From: Epibacterium sp. Ofav1-8
GTDB lineage: Bacteria > Pseudomonadota > Alphaproteobacteria > Rhodobacterales > Rhodobacteraceae
DNA: 64,000 bases
NCBI RefSeq assembly: GCF_022348185.1
Contig: NZ_JAKRFD010000008.1
Location: forward strand, 62,001-126,000
Reading direction: 5' to 3'
Part shown: in pieces, positions 8,734 to 16,619 of the stretch
Layout of the letters: each line of letters begins with the position of its first letter
Position numbering within the stretch: the stretch's first letter is position 1
Translations under genes and position numbers: made by a program
Notes under the pieces: model-generated
What the model was told of the DNA's origin: nothing
Databases searched by the model: none
What the model saw: the letters and a program-made list of their open reading frames with translations, nothing else

Positions 8734-10046
8734 GCGTGCTCTCCGGTGATCAGGTGGAAAAAGGTGCCGGTGACATGACCCTTGATCGATCCGGTTTCGG
8801 GGACCGGATTGCCGTCAGCGTCCATGACGCGCGCCAGCGGCGCGTCGGGCTCATCCAGAATGGTCGAGTAATGGAACTCATGCCCGCGCAAATAGGCGCC
8901 GCTGTCAAAGCCCGGCATCGGCGCTTGCAACTCCGCACGGCGATAGCCGAGGTGGAATTTGCGCTTCTCGTATGATGTGACAAGCCCGAGGAGCCCCGCC
9001 ATCTGGTGCCGGGTGCCGTCTTTGTCGATCAGGGCCTCGCCCAACGCCATATAGCCGCCGCACTCGCCATGCACGGGTTTGGTCTCAGCATGTTTTGCCA
9101 TGCCTTTGCGCCAGTTTTCGGCAGCGGCAAGCGCGGAACCATGCAGTTCTGGGTAGCCGCCGGGCAGCCAGACCAGATCGGCATCGGTGGCGGGGGCCTC
9201 ATCCTTCAAGGGCGAGAACGGCAGGATCTCGGCCCCGGCGGCACGCCAGCCTTCCAGGAGATGCGGGTAGGTAAAGGAAAACGCCGCATCGCGCGCCAAT
9301 GCGATGCGCTGCGCAGGCGGGTGAGGCAGAGCGCGCGGCGCGGGTGCAGCAGCGGTGCTGGCCGCCGCTCGGATCGCGTCGAGGTCGACGTTTTCGCGCA
9401 AAAAGGCGGCATAGCCCGCAATCGCGGCTTCAAGGTCCGGGTGCTCCACCGCCTGAATGAGGCCAAGGTGGCGTTCGGGCAGGGTCAGATCACCGCGCCG
9501 AGGCAGGGAGCCAAGCACCTTGACGCCCGCGCGCTCCATCCCGAGCCGGGTGAGCCGCTCGTGGCGGGGGCTGGCCACCCGGTTCAGGATCACGCCCGCA
9601 AAGGGCAGGTCGGGGTTGTACATCTTGAACCCCAGCGCGGTGGCGGCGGCGGATTGCGCCTGTCCGCCCACGTCGATCACCAGCACCACCGGCCAGCCCA
9701 TCCTGAGCGCGGTCTCTGCCGAGGAGCCAAATCCCGACTGGCCGCGCGTGGCGACCCCGTCAAAGAGGCCCATCGACCCTTCACCGACGCAGATATCAGC
9801 GCCTTGGGCCTGGGTTGTTACGGCATCGAGCAGCGCGCTGTCCATCGCCCATGTATCAAGGTTGAAGGACGCCCGCCCGGCGGCCGCAAAGTGAAACGCC
9901 GGGTCGATATAATCTGGCCCGCTCTTGAAGGGCTGCACGGTCAGCCCATCGTCCTTGAGCGCGCGCAGCAGGCCCAGCATGACGGTGGTCTTGCCGGTGC
10001 CGGAGGAGGGCGCGGAGATCATCAGGCCTTTGGGGAAATGGGTCAT
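8730..10046 (-). CDS. cobB: hydrogenobyrinic/cobyrinic acid a,c-diamide synthase
   Basis: This 438-residue ATP- and glutamine-dependent amidotransferase amidates side chains a and c of the corrin ring. MISAPSSGTGKTTVMLGL is the P-loop start of the DethioBiotin-synthase-like half. GGYPELH and HGECGGYMALGE mark the class I (triad) glutaminase half, with its Cys nucleophile in ECGGY. The frame runs further upstream, but the ATG at 10046 gives the family start. Upstream (10074-10137) is a palindromic repeat that also occurs beside cobN. The stop overlaps the cobA start. Confidence 0.92.
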   Translation of the reverse strand: MTHFPKGLMISAPSSGTGKTTVMLGLLRALKDDGLTVQPFKSGPDYIDPAFHFAAAGRASFNLDTWAMDSALLDAVTTQAQGADICVGEGSMGLFDGVATRGQSGFGSSAETALRMGWPVVLVIDVGGQAQSAAATALGFKMYNPDLPFAGVILNRVASPRHERLTRLGMERAGVKVLGSLPRRGDLTLPERHLGLIQAVEHPDLEAAIAGYAAFLRENVDLDAIRAAASTAAAPAPRALPHPPAQRIALARDAAFSFTYPHLLEGWRAAGAEILPFSPLKDEAPATDADLVWLPGGYPELHGSALAAAENWRKGMAKHAETKPVHGECGGYMALGEALIDKDGTRHQMAGLLGLVTSYEKRKFHLGYRRAELQAPMPGFDSGAYLRGHEFHYSTILDEPDAPLARVMDADGNPVPETGSIKGHVTGTFFHLITGEHA

Positions 10047-10073
10047 GTTGCCTCCCTGCGCACCGGCAAGTCC

Positions 10074-10137
10074 CGTCCGGCCGAAAGGCCGGACAGCGCC
10101 CGACCCTCCCCCCGGGAGGGCGCTTTCGCACCCACCC
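10074..10137. repeat. 64-bp palindromic intergenic element, copy A
   Basis: This element has two stem-loops, CGTCCGGCC-gaaa-GGCCGGACG-like and GCGCCC..CCCGGGAGGGCGC. It is about 80% identical over its full length to the reverse complement of 19906-19968. It lies between cobM and cobB, 28 bases before the cobB start. Confidence 0.75.
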
Positions 10138-10175
10138 AGGCTCGGGCGCGGTCCTTGGTGTTCCACATCACGCGA

Positions 10176-10970
10176 TCAATCATCCCCTTCGCTCCATTCC
10201 GACCACGGGCTGTCGGCACTTTGCGGACGATAGCGGCGGTCATAATCCGCACCATACAGGCAGCTTTCGGCGAAATCCTCTGCGCCCAGGGCGTGGCCCA
10301 CGAGGATCAGCGCGGTGCGTCCGCGCGCGCCCTCGGTCGCCTCGATAATGGACCCAAGCGTTGCCTTGACGATCTTCTGATCCGGCCAACTGGCGCGCCA
10401 GACGATGGCCACCGGACACTCCGCGCCATAGGCGGGCGTGAGCCGTGCCACCACATCGTCCAGCACATGCACCGACAGATGGATCGCAAGCGTTGCGCCG
10501 GTGGCGGCGAAATTCTCCAGCGTCTCGCCTTCGGGCATCGCCGAGGCGCGCCCCGACGTGCGCGTGAGCACCAGCGATTGTGCCACGCCGGGCAGCGTGA
10601 GTTCAGTCCCCAGCGCCGCCGCACCAGCCGCAAAGGCAGGTACACCGGGGGTGATGTCATAGGGAATATTCAGATCGCGCAGGCGGCGCAGCTGTTCGCC
10701 CATGGCGGACCAGACCGACAGATCCCCGGAGTGAAGCCGCGCAATATCCTGTCCGGCGGCGTGGGCACTGGCGATCTCTGCCATGATTTCATCCAGCGAC
10801 AGCGGCGCGGTGTTGATGATTTTGGCCCCCTCTGGGCAATGGCTGAGCAGCGCTTCGGGCACCAGAGAGCCAGCATAAAGGCACACCGGACAGGCCGCGA
10901 TCAGGTCGCGCCCGCGCAGGGTAATCAGGTCGGCGGCACCCGGTCCGGCACCAATGAAATGAACGGTCAT
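10176..10970 (-). CDS. cobM: precorrin-4 C11-methyltransferase
   Basis: This 264-residue tetrapyrrole methylase converts precorrin-4 to precorrin-5. [20 protein letters not shown] is the conserved N-terminus, with the [12 protein letters not shown] run typical of CobM/CbiF and the [15 protein letters not shown] loop near residue 85. The longer open frame starts within cobE; I placed the start at 10970 because its ATG overlaps the cobE stop as ATGA. A 27-base gap separates its end from repeat copy A. Confidence 0.92.
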   Translation of the reverse strand: MTVHFIGAGPGAADLITLRGRDLIAACPVCLYAGSLVPEALLSHCPEGAKIINTAPLSLDEIMAEIASAHAAGQDIARLHSGDLSVWSAMGEQLRRLRDLNIPYDITPGVPAFAAGAAALGTELTLPGVAQSLVLTRTSGRASAMPEGETLENFAATGATLAIHLSVHVLDDVVARLTPAYGAECPVAIVWRASWPDQKIVKATLGSIIEATEGARGRTALILVGHALGAEDFAESCLYGADYDRRYRPQSADSPWSEWSEGDD

Positions 10971-11329
10971 CTCTCTATCATCTCCGCAAGCGCCACGGTG
11001 GCAAGCCCGTCCGTGGTCACACATCGTCTCTGGATCAGCCGCGCGCCTGCGCCCGCTGCCACAAGGGCGCAGGCTTCGGCCACCGATCCGGTGTTGAACC
11101 GCGCATGGATACGCGGCGAAAGGGTGGGGGTCGGGACCCCGGCGATCTGGTCCTCATCAAGGGTCTCGACCGTGAGGTTTTGTGCCAGCACAAAGGCGCG
11201 AAACACGGGGCTATCGGCCTTGGCACGCAGGGTCACCACCCGATCCGGGCGCGTTTGCAGCGCAGTGTAAGCCTCCGCAAGGCTTGCCTCGCTGGCGCGG
11301 TTGGAAAAGCCAAAGCCTGCGATCATCAT
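10967..11329 (-). CDS. cobE: cobalamin biosynthesis protein CobE
   Basis: This 120-residue protein matches the stand-alone CobE/CbiG C-terminal domain: [17 protein letters not shown] at the start and a [15 protein letters not shown] segment in the middle. Its biochemical role is not fully settled; CbiG relatives open the ring lactone in the anaerobic route. It is tightly coupled on both sides: its ATG overlaps the cobL stop and its stop overlaps the cobM start. The second Met codon directly follows the first, so the start could be three bases later. Confidence 0.85.
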   Translation of the reverse strand: MMIAGFGFSNRASEASLAEAYTALQTRPDRVVTLRAKADSPVFRAFVLAQNLTVETLDEDQIAGVPTPTLSPRIHARFNTGSVAEACALVAAGAGARLIQRRCVTTDGLATVALAEMIER

Positions 11330-12534
11330 CGGGTAACGCTCCACTGGATCACGGGGCGGGCACGTTCCCAACCGCGCATGGTGCCCAAGGGGCCAGCTTC
11401 GGCGATTTCCGCCTTGAGCAAATGCCCACCATGGGTGGCATGAGCCTGCATCAGCAAGATCTCAGTCTCCAGCGTTACACCATTGGCAACAAGGCGCGTG
11501 CTTGCGGGCAGGATCTGCCAGAGGTGGTCAATGAGGGCCTGCGACCCTCCGCCGCCGATAAACACGCAATCGGGCGAGGAATGGCCCTCCAATACTTCCG
11601 GCGCGCGGCCCTCAAGGGCTGTCAGGCGATGCGCCAGACCGAAGTCTTTGGCGTTGCGGCGAATATTCTCCAGCCGATCGGCGCGGGCCTCAAATGTGGT
11701 TGCCGTGGCCCCTCGGGCCGCAAGGCACCACTCCACCGAGACAGATCCCGATCCGCCGCCAATATCCCACAGATGTTCGCCCACGCGCGGGGCAAGGGCC
11801 GAGAGCGTCAGCGCTCGGATGGGGCGTTTGGTGATCTGCCCGTCACTGGCAAAGAGTGTATCCTCAAGGCCGGATGCCTGCGGCAGGCCCGAGCCTGATG
11901 CCGTGAGTGCCGCCACGACGGGGGCGTCAATGTCGGTAAGGTCAAACCCTTGGGCGGTGGTCGTGCGGATGCGCTCCCGTGGTCCGCCAAGGCGCTCCAG
12001 CACGGTGATCGCGCTGGTGCCAAAGCCGATCTCGCAAAGATAGGCAGCCAGTTCCGCCGCCGCCGTGCCATCGCGCAGGGTGCAGATCACTTGGGTGCCA
12101 CGGCCCAAAATCGGGCGCAGGCGCGCATGGGGCGCGGCATGCAGACCCAGGCAGAGCGTGTCCTCCAGCTTCCACCCTAGCGCATTGGCGGCCAGCGCAA
12201 AGCAGGAGGGCGCCGGATGGGACGTCCACTCGCAGCGGTCCAGATCGCGCAGCAGGCTGCCGCCTGCGCCGTGCCAGAAGGGATCGCCCGACGCCAGAAC
12301 CACCGTCGCGCGCCCGCGTGCGGCCAGCACCGGCGCGGTGGAAAACGGTACGGGCCAGACCTGCCCGCGTACGCCTGCATCGACCAGTTCCAGATGACGC
12401 GGCCCGCCGATGATGATTTCTGCGGCCCGAAGGGCTGCACGGCTTGCATCCGACAGCCCTTCGGGGCCATTTTCCCCGAGCCCGATCAGGGTCAGCCATG
12501 GGCGTGCTCCGCCCTTTGTCAGAGGATCAGACAT
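11326..12534 (-). CDS. cobL: precorrin-6Y C5,15-methyltransferase (decarboxylating)
   Basis: This 402-residue bifunctional enzyme methylates C-5 and C-15 and decarboxylates the ring-C acetate. The N-terminal half is CbiE-like (WLTLIGLGENGPEGL, then VLASGDPFWHGAGG), and the C-terminal half is CbiT-like with the SAM motif WDIGGGSGSVSVEW near residue 240. Its ATG (12532-12534) overlaps the ATG of cobK on the other strand by two bases. An AGGAG motif lies inside cobK upstream of this start, so its promoter or the read-through transcript must cross cobK. Confidence 0.93.
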   Translation of the reverse strand: MSDPLTKGGARPWLTLIGLGENGPEGLSDASRAALRAAEIIIGGPRHLELVDAGVRGQVWPVPFSTAPVLAARGRATVVLASGDPFWHGAGGSLLRDLDRCEWTSHPAPSCFALAANALGWKLEDTLCLGLHAAPHARLRPILGRGTQVICTLRDGTAAAELAAYLCEIGFGTSAITVLERLGGPRERIRTTTAQGFDLTDIDAPVVAALTASGSGLPQASGLEDTLFASDGQITKRPIRALTLSALAPRVGEHLWDIGGGSGSVSVEWCLAARGATATTFEARADRLENIRRNAKDFGLAHRLTALEGRAPEVLEGHSSPDCVFIGGGGSQALIDHLWQILPASTRLVANGVTLETEILLMQAHATHGGHLLKAEIAEAGPLGTMRGWERARPVIQWSVTR

Positions 12535-13294
12535 GACCAAGCTCCTGCTTCTGGGCGGCACCACCGAAGCCTCGCATCTGGCGGCGCATTTGGCGCAAGC
12601 CTGGGTTTCGGACGATCCGGTGGCCGGGCGTCAGGCGGTGTTCTCCTACGCAGGCCGGACCGCGCGCCCGGCAGAGCAGCCGTTGCCCTGCCGTATCGGC
12701 GGGTTTGGGGGCGTGTCCGGGCTGGTCGATTATCTGCGCCGCGAGGGGATCACCCATGTGATCGATGCCACCCATCCCTTTGCCGCGCAGATGAGCACTA
12801 ACGCGGTGCGGGCCTGCGCTGAGGCGGGGGTGGGGCTGGTGGCCTTTGAACGTCCTGCATGGCAGTCGAAGCCGGGCGATCACTGGGTTCATGTGGCGGA
12901 TATGGCGGGTGCCGTCGCCGCCCTGCCAGAGGCCGGCGCGCGGGTGTTTCTGGCCATCGGCAAGCAACATGTGGCGGAATTCGCGGCAAAGCCCAAAAAC
13001 CACTATCTGCTGCGGCTGGTGGATGCGCCGGAGGCACCGCTGCCCTTGCCCGATGCCACCGTCATTGTGGCGCGAGGACCGTTTGAAGCGACGGGCGATG
13101 AGGCCCTGATGCGCCAGCACAAGATCACGCATGTTGTGGCCAAAAACGCCGGTGGCGCAGGTGCCGAGGCCAAGCTGAGTGCCGCGCGCGCGCTCTCCGT
13201 GCCGGTCGTGATGATCGACCGGCCCAAGGTGCCCGCACGCCCGGTGCTGGGCACTGTCGCTGAGGTGATGCGCTGGCTCGAGCACGGCGCTTAG
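12533..13294 (+). CDS. cobK: precorrin-6A reductase
   Basis: This 253-residue NADPH-dependent enzyme reduces precorrin-6A to 6B. KLLLLGGTTEASHLA is the nucleotide-binding start and VIDATHPFAAQMS the family signature. It is the only gene of the central cob block on the plus strand. Its start codon shares two bases with the cobL start, and its TAG stop overlaps the cobJ stop, so it exactly fills the gap. An AGAGG Shine-Dalgarno sequence seven bases before the ATG lies within cobL. Its promoter must therefore lie in cobL, and its transcript is antisense to any cobJ-cobL read-through. Confidence 0.93.
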   Translation: MTKLLLLGGTTEASHLAAHLAQAWVSDDPVAGRQAVFSYAGRTARPAEQPLPCRIGGFGGVSGLVDYLRREGITHVIDATHPFAAQMSTNAVRACAEAGVGLVAFERPAWQSKPGDHWVHVADMAGAVAALPEAGARVFLAIGKQHVAEFAAKPKNHYLLRLVDAPEAPLPLPDATVIVARGPFEATGDEALMRQHKITHVVAKNAGGAGAEAKLSAARALSVPVVMIDRPKVPARPVLGTVAEVMRWLEHGA

Positions 13295-14100
13295 GTGTCC
13301 TTGTCGGTCGGGGGCTGCCCGGTTTGATGACCGGGTTGGTGACCGGGTGCAAAGCGCGGGGTGTAGACATAAGGCCCCACGCGTCGCGTGTCGCGATTGC
13401 CGACGATCACCACGGTACGCATGTCCGCCATCTCTGGCCGGGCATCCTTGAGCGGTACGGTGAGGATCTCCTGCCCCGGTTTGGTAACATCACGGGCGAA
13501 GGTAATCAGGGTGTCCGCGCCACAGGCCGCGCGCAGCACGTCCAGTGCGCGGGCAAACTGATGCGGGCGGGATTTGGAGCGCGGGTTGTAAAAGGCCATC
13601 GCCAGACCTGCCTCACCCACAAGCTGCAACCGGCGTTCGATCAGCTCCCACGGTTTCAGATTGTCGCTGAGGTTGATCGCCGCAAAATCATGCCCCAGCG
13701 GCGCGCCGATCGCCGCTGCGCCCGCCAGCATGGCGGTGATGCCGGGCAGCACCCGGATGTCCAGGTCGAGCCACGCGGGCTGCGCCTTGGACCCGTCTTC
13801 CAGTGCTTCAAACACCGCCGATGCCATGGCAAAAACCCCCGGATCGCCGGAGGAGACCACCACAACGCGTTTGCCCTCTGCCGCCATCTGCAGGGCCTGC
13901 GTGGCGCGGTCCACCTCAACCCGGTTGTCGCTGGCATGGAGCGTCAGGCCAGCGCGCGGCGCGATGCGCTCCACGTAGGGGATATAGCCAACCACGTCTG
14001 TGGCCTCGGCCAGAACTTCCTGCACCTCGGGGATCACCATGCGCTCGTCACCGGGGCCAAGCCCCGCGATCACCACCCAGCCTTTTTGCGCGTCATTCAT
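13291..14100 (-). CDS. cobJ: precorrin-3B C17-methyltransferase
   Basis: This 269-residue methylase performs ring contraction, converting precorrin-3B to precorrin-4. IAGLGPGDERMVIPEVQ and SSGDPGVFAMASAVFE are the two SAM loops, and YIPYVERIAPR is typical of CobJ. The C-terminal tail has a short Pro/Gly/His/Gln repeat (PGHQPGHQTG), which looks like a recent low-complexity extension. The start overlaps the cobI stop as ATGA. It converges on cobK, overlapping by four bases at the stop codons. Confidence 0.93.
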   Translation of the reverse strand: MNDAQKGWVVIAGLGPGDERMVIPEVQEVLAEATDVVGYIPYVERIAPRAGLTLHASDNRVEVDRATQALQMAAEGKRVVVVSSGDPGVFAMASAVFEALEDGSKAQPAWLDLDIRVLPGITAMLAGAAAIGAPLGHDFAAINLSDNLKPWELIERRLQLVGEAGLAMAFYNPRSKSRPHQFARALDVLRAACGADTLITFARDVTKPGQEILTVPLKDARPEMADMRTVVIVGNRDTRRVGPYVYTPRFAPGHQPGHQTGQPPTDKDT

Positions 14101-14834
14101 GGGCGACGTCCTTGCCCGTGCAAGAGCACGATGGAGAAATAGGGCACATCGCCAGTGATCTCGGTGAGCTTTTGCACCGTCTGGGTCGGCATGGTGCCGC
14201 GCTCCACCAGCCATGCGTCCTGAAGTCGGCCCGCAGCCTCAAGCGCACGGCGCAGCTTGGGCAGGTTGCGGCCGATTTTCATGACCACCAGCGCGTCCGT
14301 TTCCCGGATGCGTTTGGTTAGTTCTTCTTCCGAGAGGGTTGCCATCGCCACGGTCAGAACATCATCACCCCAGGTGATCGGCTGGCCGGTGGCGGTCCAG
14401 CAACCGGACATGCCGGTGATGCCGGGGATGATTTCCACCTCTGCGCGGCCCTCAAGGCGGGTGTGCAGATGCATGAACGACCCATAAAGGAAGGGATCGC
14501 CCTCGCAGAGCACCACCACCGTGTCCGTCGCCGCAATCTCGGCCAATGTGTCGGCCCATTGGTCATAAAACGCGGCCAATTGGCGGTTATACTCGGGATC
14601 GGAGAAATGGATCTCGGTGGTGACCGGATATTCCATCGGGTATTCGGTGACGCCTGCGGGCAGGATGCCGTCGACGATGGCGCGGGCCTGCCCTGCGCGG
14701 CCTGCCTTGCGGAAATAGGCCACATGGGTCGCGCTTTGCAGCGCGCGCCAGCTCTTGACGCTCATCAGGTCCGGATCGCCGGGGCCGAGGCCTGCGCAGA
14801 TGACTTTGCCGGTTTTGGGCGCGTTCATGGTCAT
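14097..14834 (-). CDS. cobI: precorrin-2 C20-methyltransferase
   Basis: This 245-residue SAM methylase makes precorrin-3A from precorrin-2. CAGLGPGDPDLMSVKSWR and CEGDPFLYGSFMHLH are the two conserved loops, and EIIPGITGMSGCW is a CobI-type middle motif. Two Met codons are possible; I took the first (14834) because it makes an ATGA overlap with cobH. It is part of the cobG-H-I-J block. Confidence 0.92.
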   Translation of the reverse strand: MTMNAPKTGKVICAGLGPGDPDLMSVKSWRALQSATHVAYFRKAGRAGQARAIVDGILPAGVTEYPMEYPVTTEIHFSDPEYNRQLAAFYDQWADTLAEIAATDTVVVLCEGDPFLYGSFMHLHTRLEGRAEVEIIPGITGMSGCWTATGQPITWGDDVLTVAMATLSEEELTKRIRETDALVVMKIGRNLPKLRRALEAAGRLQDAWLVERGTMPTQTVQKLTEITGDVPYFSIVLLHGQGRRP

Positions 14835-15460
14835 TCTTTCCACGATGCCAGCGCATTCACTGCGGCAACCGTGATGGCAGAGCCCCCAAGGCGGCCTTTG
14901 ACGATCATCGCGGGCACCGGCAGATCCTCCATCAGCGCCTCCTTGGATTCGCGGGCGCCGACAAAGCCTACAGGGCAGCCGATGATTGCGGCAGGGCGCG
15001 GACAGGCAGGGTCTTTGAGCATGTTCAGCAGATGAAACAGCGCGGTGGGGGCATTGCCGATCGCGACCACGGCCCCGTCGAGTTTCGGACGCCAGAGTTC
15101 CAGCGCGGCCGCCGAGCGGGTGTTGCCCATCTCGCGGGCCATTTCCGGCACTTTGGGGTCACGCAGGGTGCAGATCACCTCATTGTCGGCAGGCAGGCGC
15201 GGGCGGGTGATCCCCTCGGAGACCATATAAGCATCACAGAGGATCGGTGCGCCTTTCGCCAGTGCCGCGCGGGCGGTTTCGGCCATCCCGTCTGAGAATT
15301 GCACATGCTCCTCCAGCCCCACCATGCCTGCGGCGTGGATCATGCGCACGGCCACCACCTCCTCGTCTTTGGTGAAACGGGCGAGGTTGGCCTCGTTGCG
15401 GATGGTGGCAAAGCTCTCGGCATAGATCTTGGCGCCATCGGTCTCATAGGTGTGCAGCAT
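14831..15460 (-). CDS. cobH: precorrin-8X methylmutase
   Basis: This 209-residue CobH/CbiC moves the C-11 methyl to C-12, giving hydrogenobyrinic acid. MIHAAGMVGLEEHV near residue 40 carries the catalytic histidine; IGCPVGFVGARESKEAL near the C-terminus is the second signature. The start is separated from the cobG stop by one base. No riboswitch or promoter separates it from its neighbours, so it belongs to the single leftward operon. Confidence 0.93.
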   Translation of the reverse strand: MLHTYETDGAKIYAESFATIRNEANLARFTKDEEVVAVRMIHAAGMVGLEEHVQFSDGMAETARAALAKGAPILCDAYMVSEGITRPRLPADNEVICTLRDPKVPEMAREMGNTRSAAALELWRPKLDGAVVAIGNAPTALFHLLNMLKDPACPRPAAIIGCPVGFVGARESKEALMEDLPVPAMIVKGRLGGSAITVAAVNALASWKE

Positions 15461-15461
15461 G

Positions 15462-16619
15462 TCAGGTGTCTTTCGTCAGAAGGTGCGGCGCAGCGCGCAG
15501 GGTGCGCGCAGAGAGATCAGAACGCAAGGGGCGGTCGTTTGCACGGCCATTGCGAACAAGGTCAAAGCGGTCTGTGCCGGTGGCGGTCAAGGTCACATCG
15601 GCAGGTTTGGGATGGGCGCAGCCCTTGGCGCAGCCCGAGACGTGCAGGCTGGTGCCCTCCGGCAGATGCGGGGCGAGGTCGCGGGCCAGCGCGCGGGTTT
15701 CAGAGAGCGCCTGCAAGCACCCGGGCGCGCCGGTGCACGCGCTCACCCGCAGGCGCGGATTCGTTGCGCTGTGGATCAGGCCGGGCAAGGGCGCGATGTC
15801 TTGGGCGTTTTCGATCAGCAGCATTCGCCAGGGGGTGAGGCGCAGCGGGCCGAGATCGGCAAGCGCGGCGAAGGTCTCGGCGCTGATCTGGCCAAACTCC
15901 AGCGCAACCAATGCGCCGCTGCGGGTCTGGCCGGGGGCGGGCCGCGAAGCGCCTCTTGCGACACCTGCGGTATGCGATGCGGGGGCTGCGCGGCGCGCGA
16001 GCAGGGCGTGCATCCGGCCCCGGCCCTCCGACGCGCCGCCTTGGTCAAGGAACCAGCGCGCGAGGGTCAGCGCCTCGGCTGCGGCATTGTCTTTGCACAC
16101 CTCCAGCGCCACATAGGCACCGTCTGCGCGCAAGGTCAGCCTGTCGCCTGCACCCTCAATGCGGATATCGGCAGCGGTGCCTTGCAACGCGGGAGCCGGA
16201 CCTGCGTCCACCGCAAAGCCGAACTTGCCGGGCAGGGGCAAGTCCTCTGCCTGTGCGAGGCCCTCTGTCAACGCCAGGGCGATATGGTGGCTGCGGTCTC
16301 CTTCAGCCCAGAAGGGCGTCATGAGGATATTGCGGCGTGCCTCAGCGCGCGCGTCCTGGTCCACCAACCCGAGATCCTGAAGCGCAGCGATCAGGGCGGG
16401 ATGGCTGTCCTCGCGGACGCCGCGCATTTGCAGGTTCGCCCGCGCCGAGAGATCAAGAATGCCATTGCCGTAGCGTATGGAGAGATCCGCGACGGCCTTG
16501 GCCTGCTCAGACGTGAGCCGCCCCAGTGGCGCGCGGATGCGCACCACCAGCCCGTCGCCGGACATCATCGGCCTCAGCGCGCCGGGGCACCAGCCATAGA
16601 CCTTGGGGGCGGAGCTCAT
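15462..16619 (-). CDS. cobG: precorrin-3B synthase
   Basis: This 385-residue protein is homologous to nitrite/sulfite reductases. It hydroxylates precorrin-3A at C-20 and forms a lactone using oxygen, so its presence marks the aerobic pathway. The [4Fe-4S] cysteines are visible in CTGAPGCLQAL and HVSGCAKGCAHP. VYGWCPGALRPMMSGDGLVV is the typical N-terminus. It overlaps the cobN stop by four bases. This family is often poorly conserved between species, but both iron-sulfur motifs are intact here. Confidence 0.9.
   Translation of the reverse strand: MSSAPKVYGWCPGALRPMMSGDGLVVRIRAPLGRLTSEQAKAVADLSIRYGNGILDLSARANLQMRGVREDSHPALIAALQDLGLVDQDARAEARRNILMTPFWAEGDRSHHIALALTEGLAQAEDLPLPGKFGFAVDAGPAPALQGTAADIRIEGAGDRLTLRADGAYVALEVCKDNAAAEALTLARWFLDQGGASEGRGRMHALLARRAAPASHTAGVARGASRPAPGQTRSGALVALEFGQISAETFAALADLGPLRLTPWRMLLIENAQDIAPLPGLIHSATNPRLRVSACTGAPGCLQALSETRALARDLAPHLPEGTSLHVSGCAKGCAHPKPADVTLTATGTDRFDLVRNGRANDRPLRSDLSARTLRAAPHLLTKDT

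Noticed and set aside
9006-11270. 754-codon open frame on the plus strand across cobB and cobM
   Set aside because: It is antisense to well-supported cob genes and has no family motif. High GC leaves long stop-free frames opposite real genes.
13300-13350. Third copy of the cob palindromic element at the cobJ 3' end
   Set aside because: Only a short stretch (about 15 bases, TCGGGGGCTGCCCGG) matches; it is part of the cobJ coding tail and could be coincidence.
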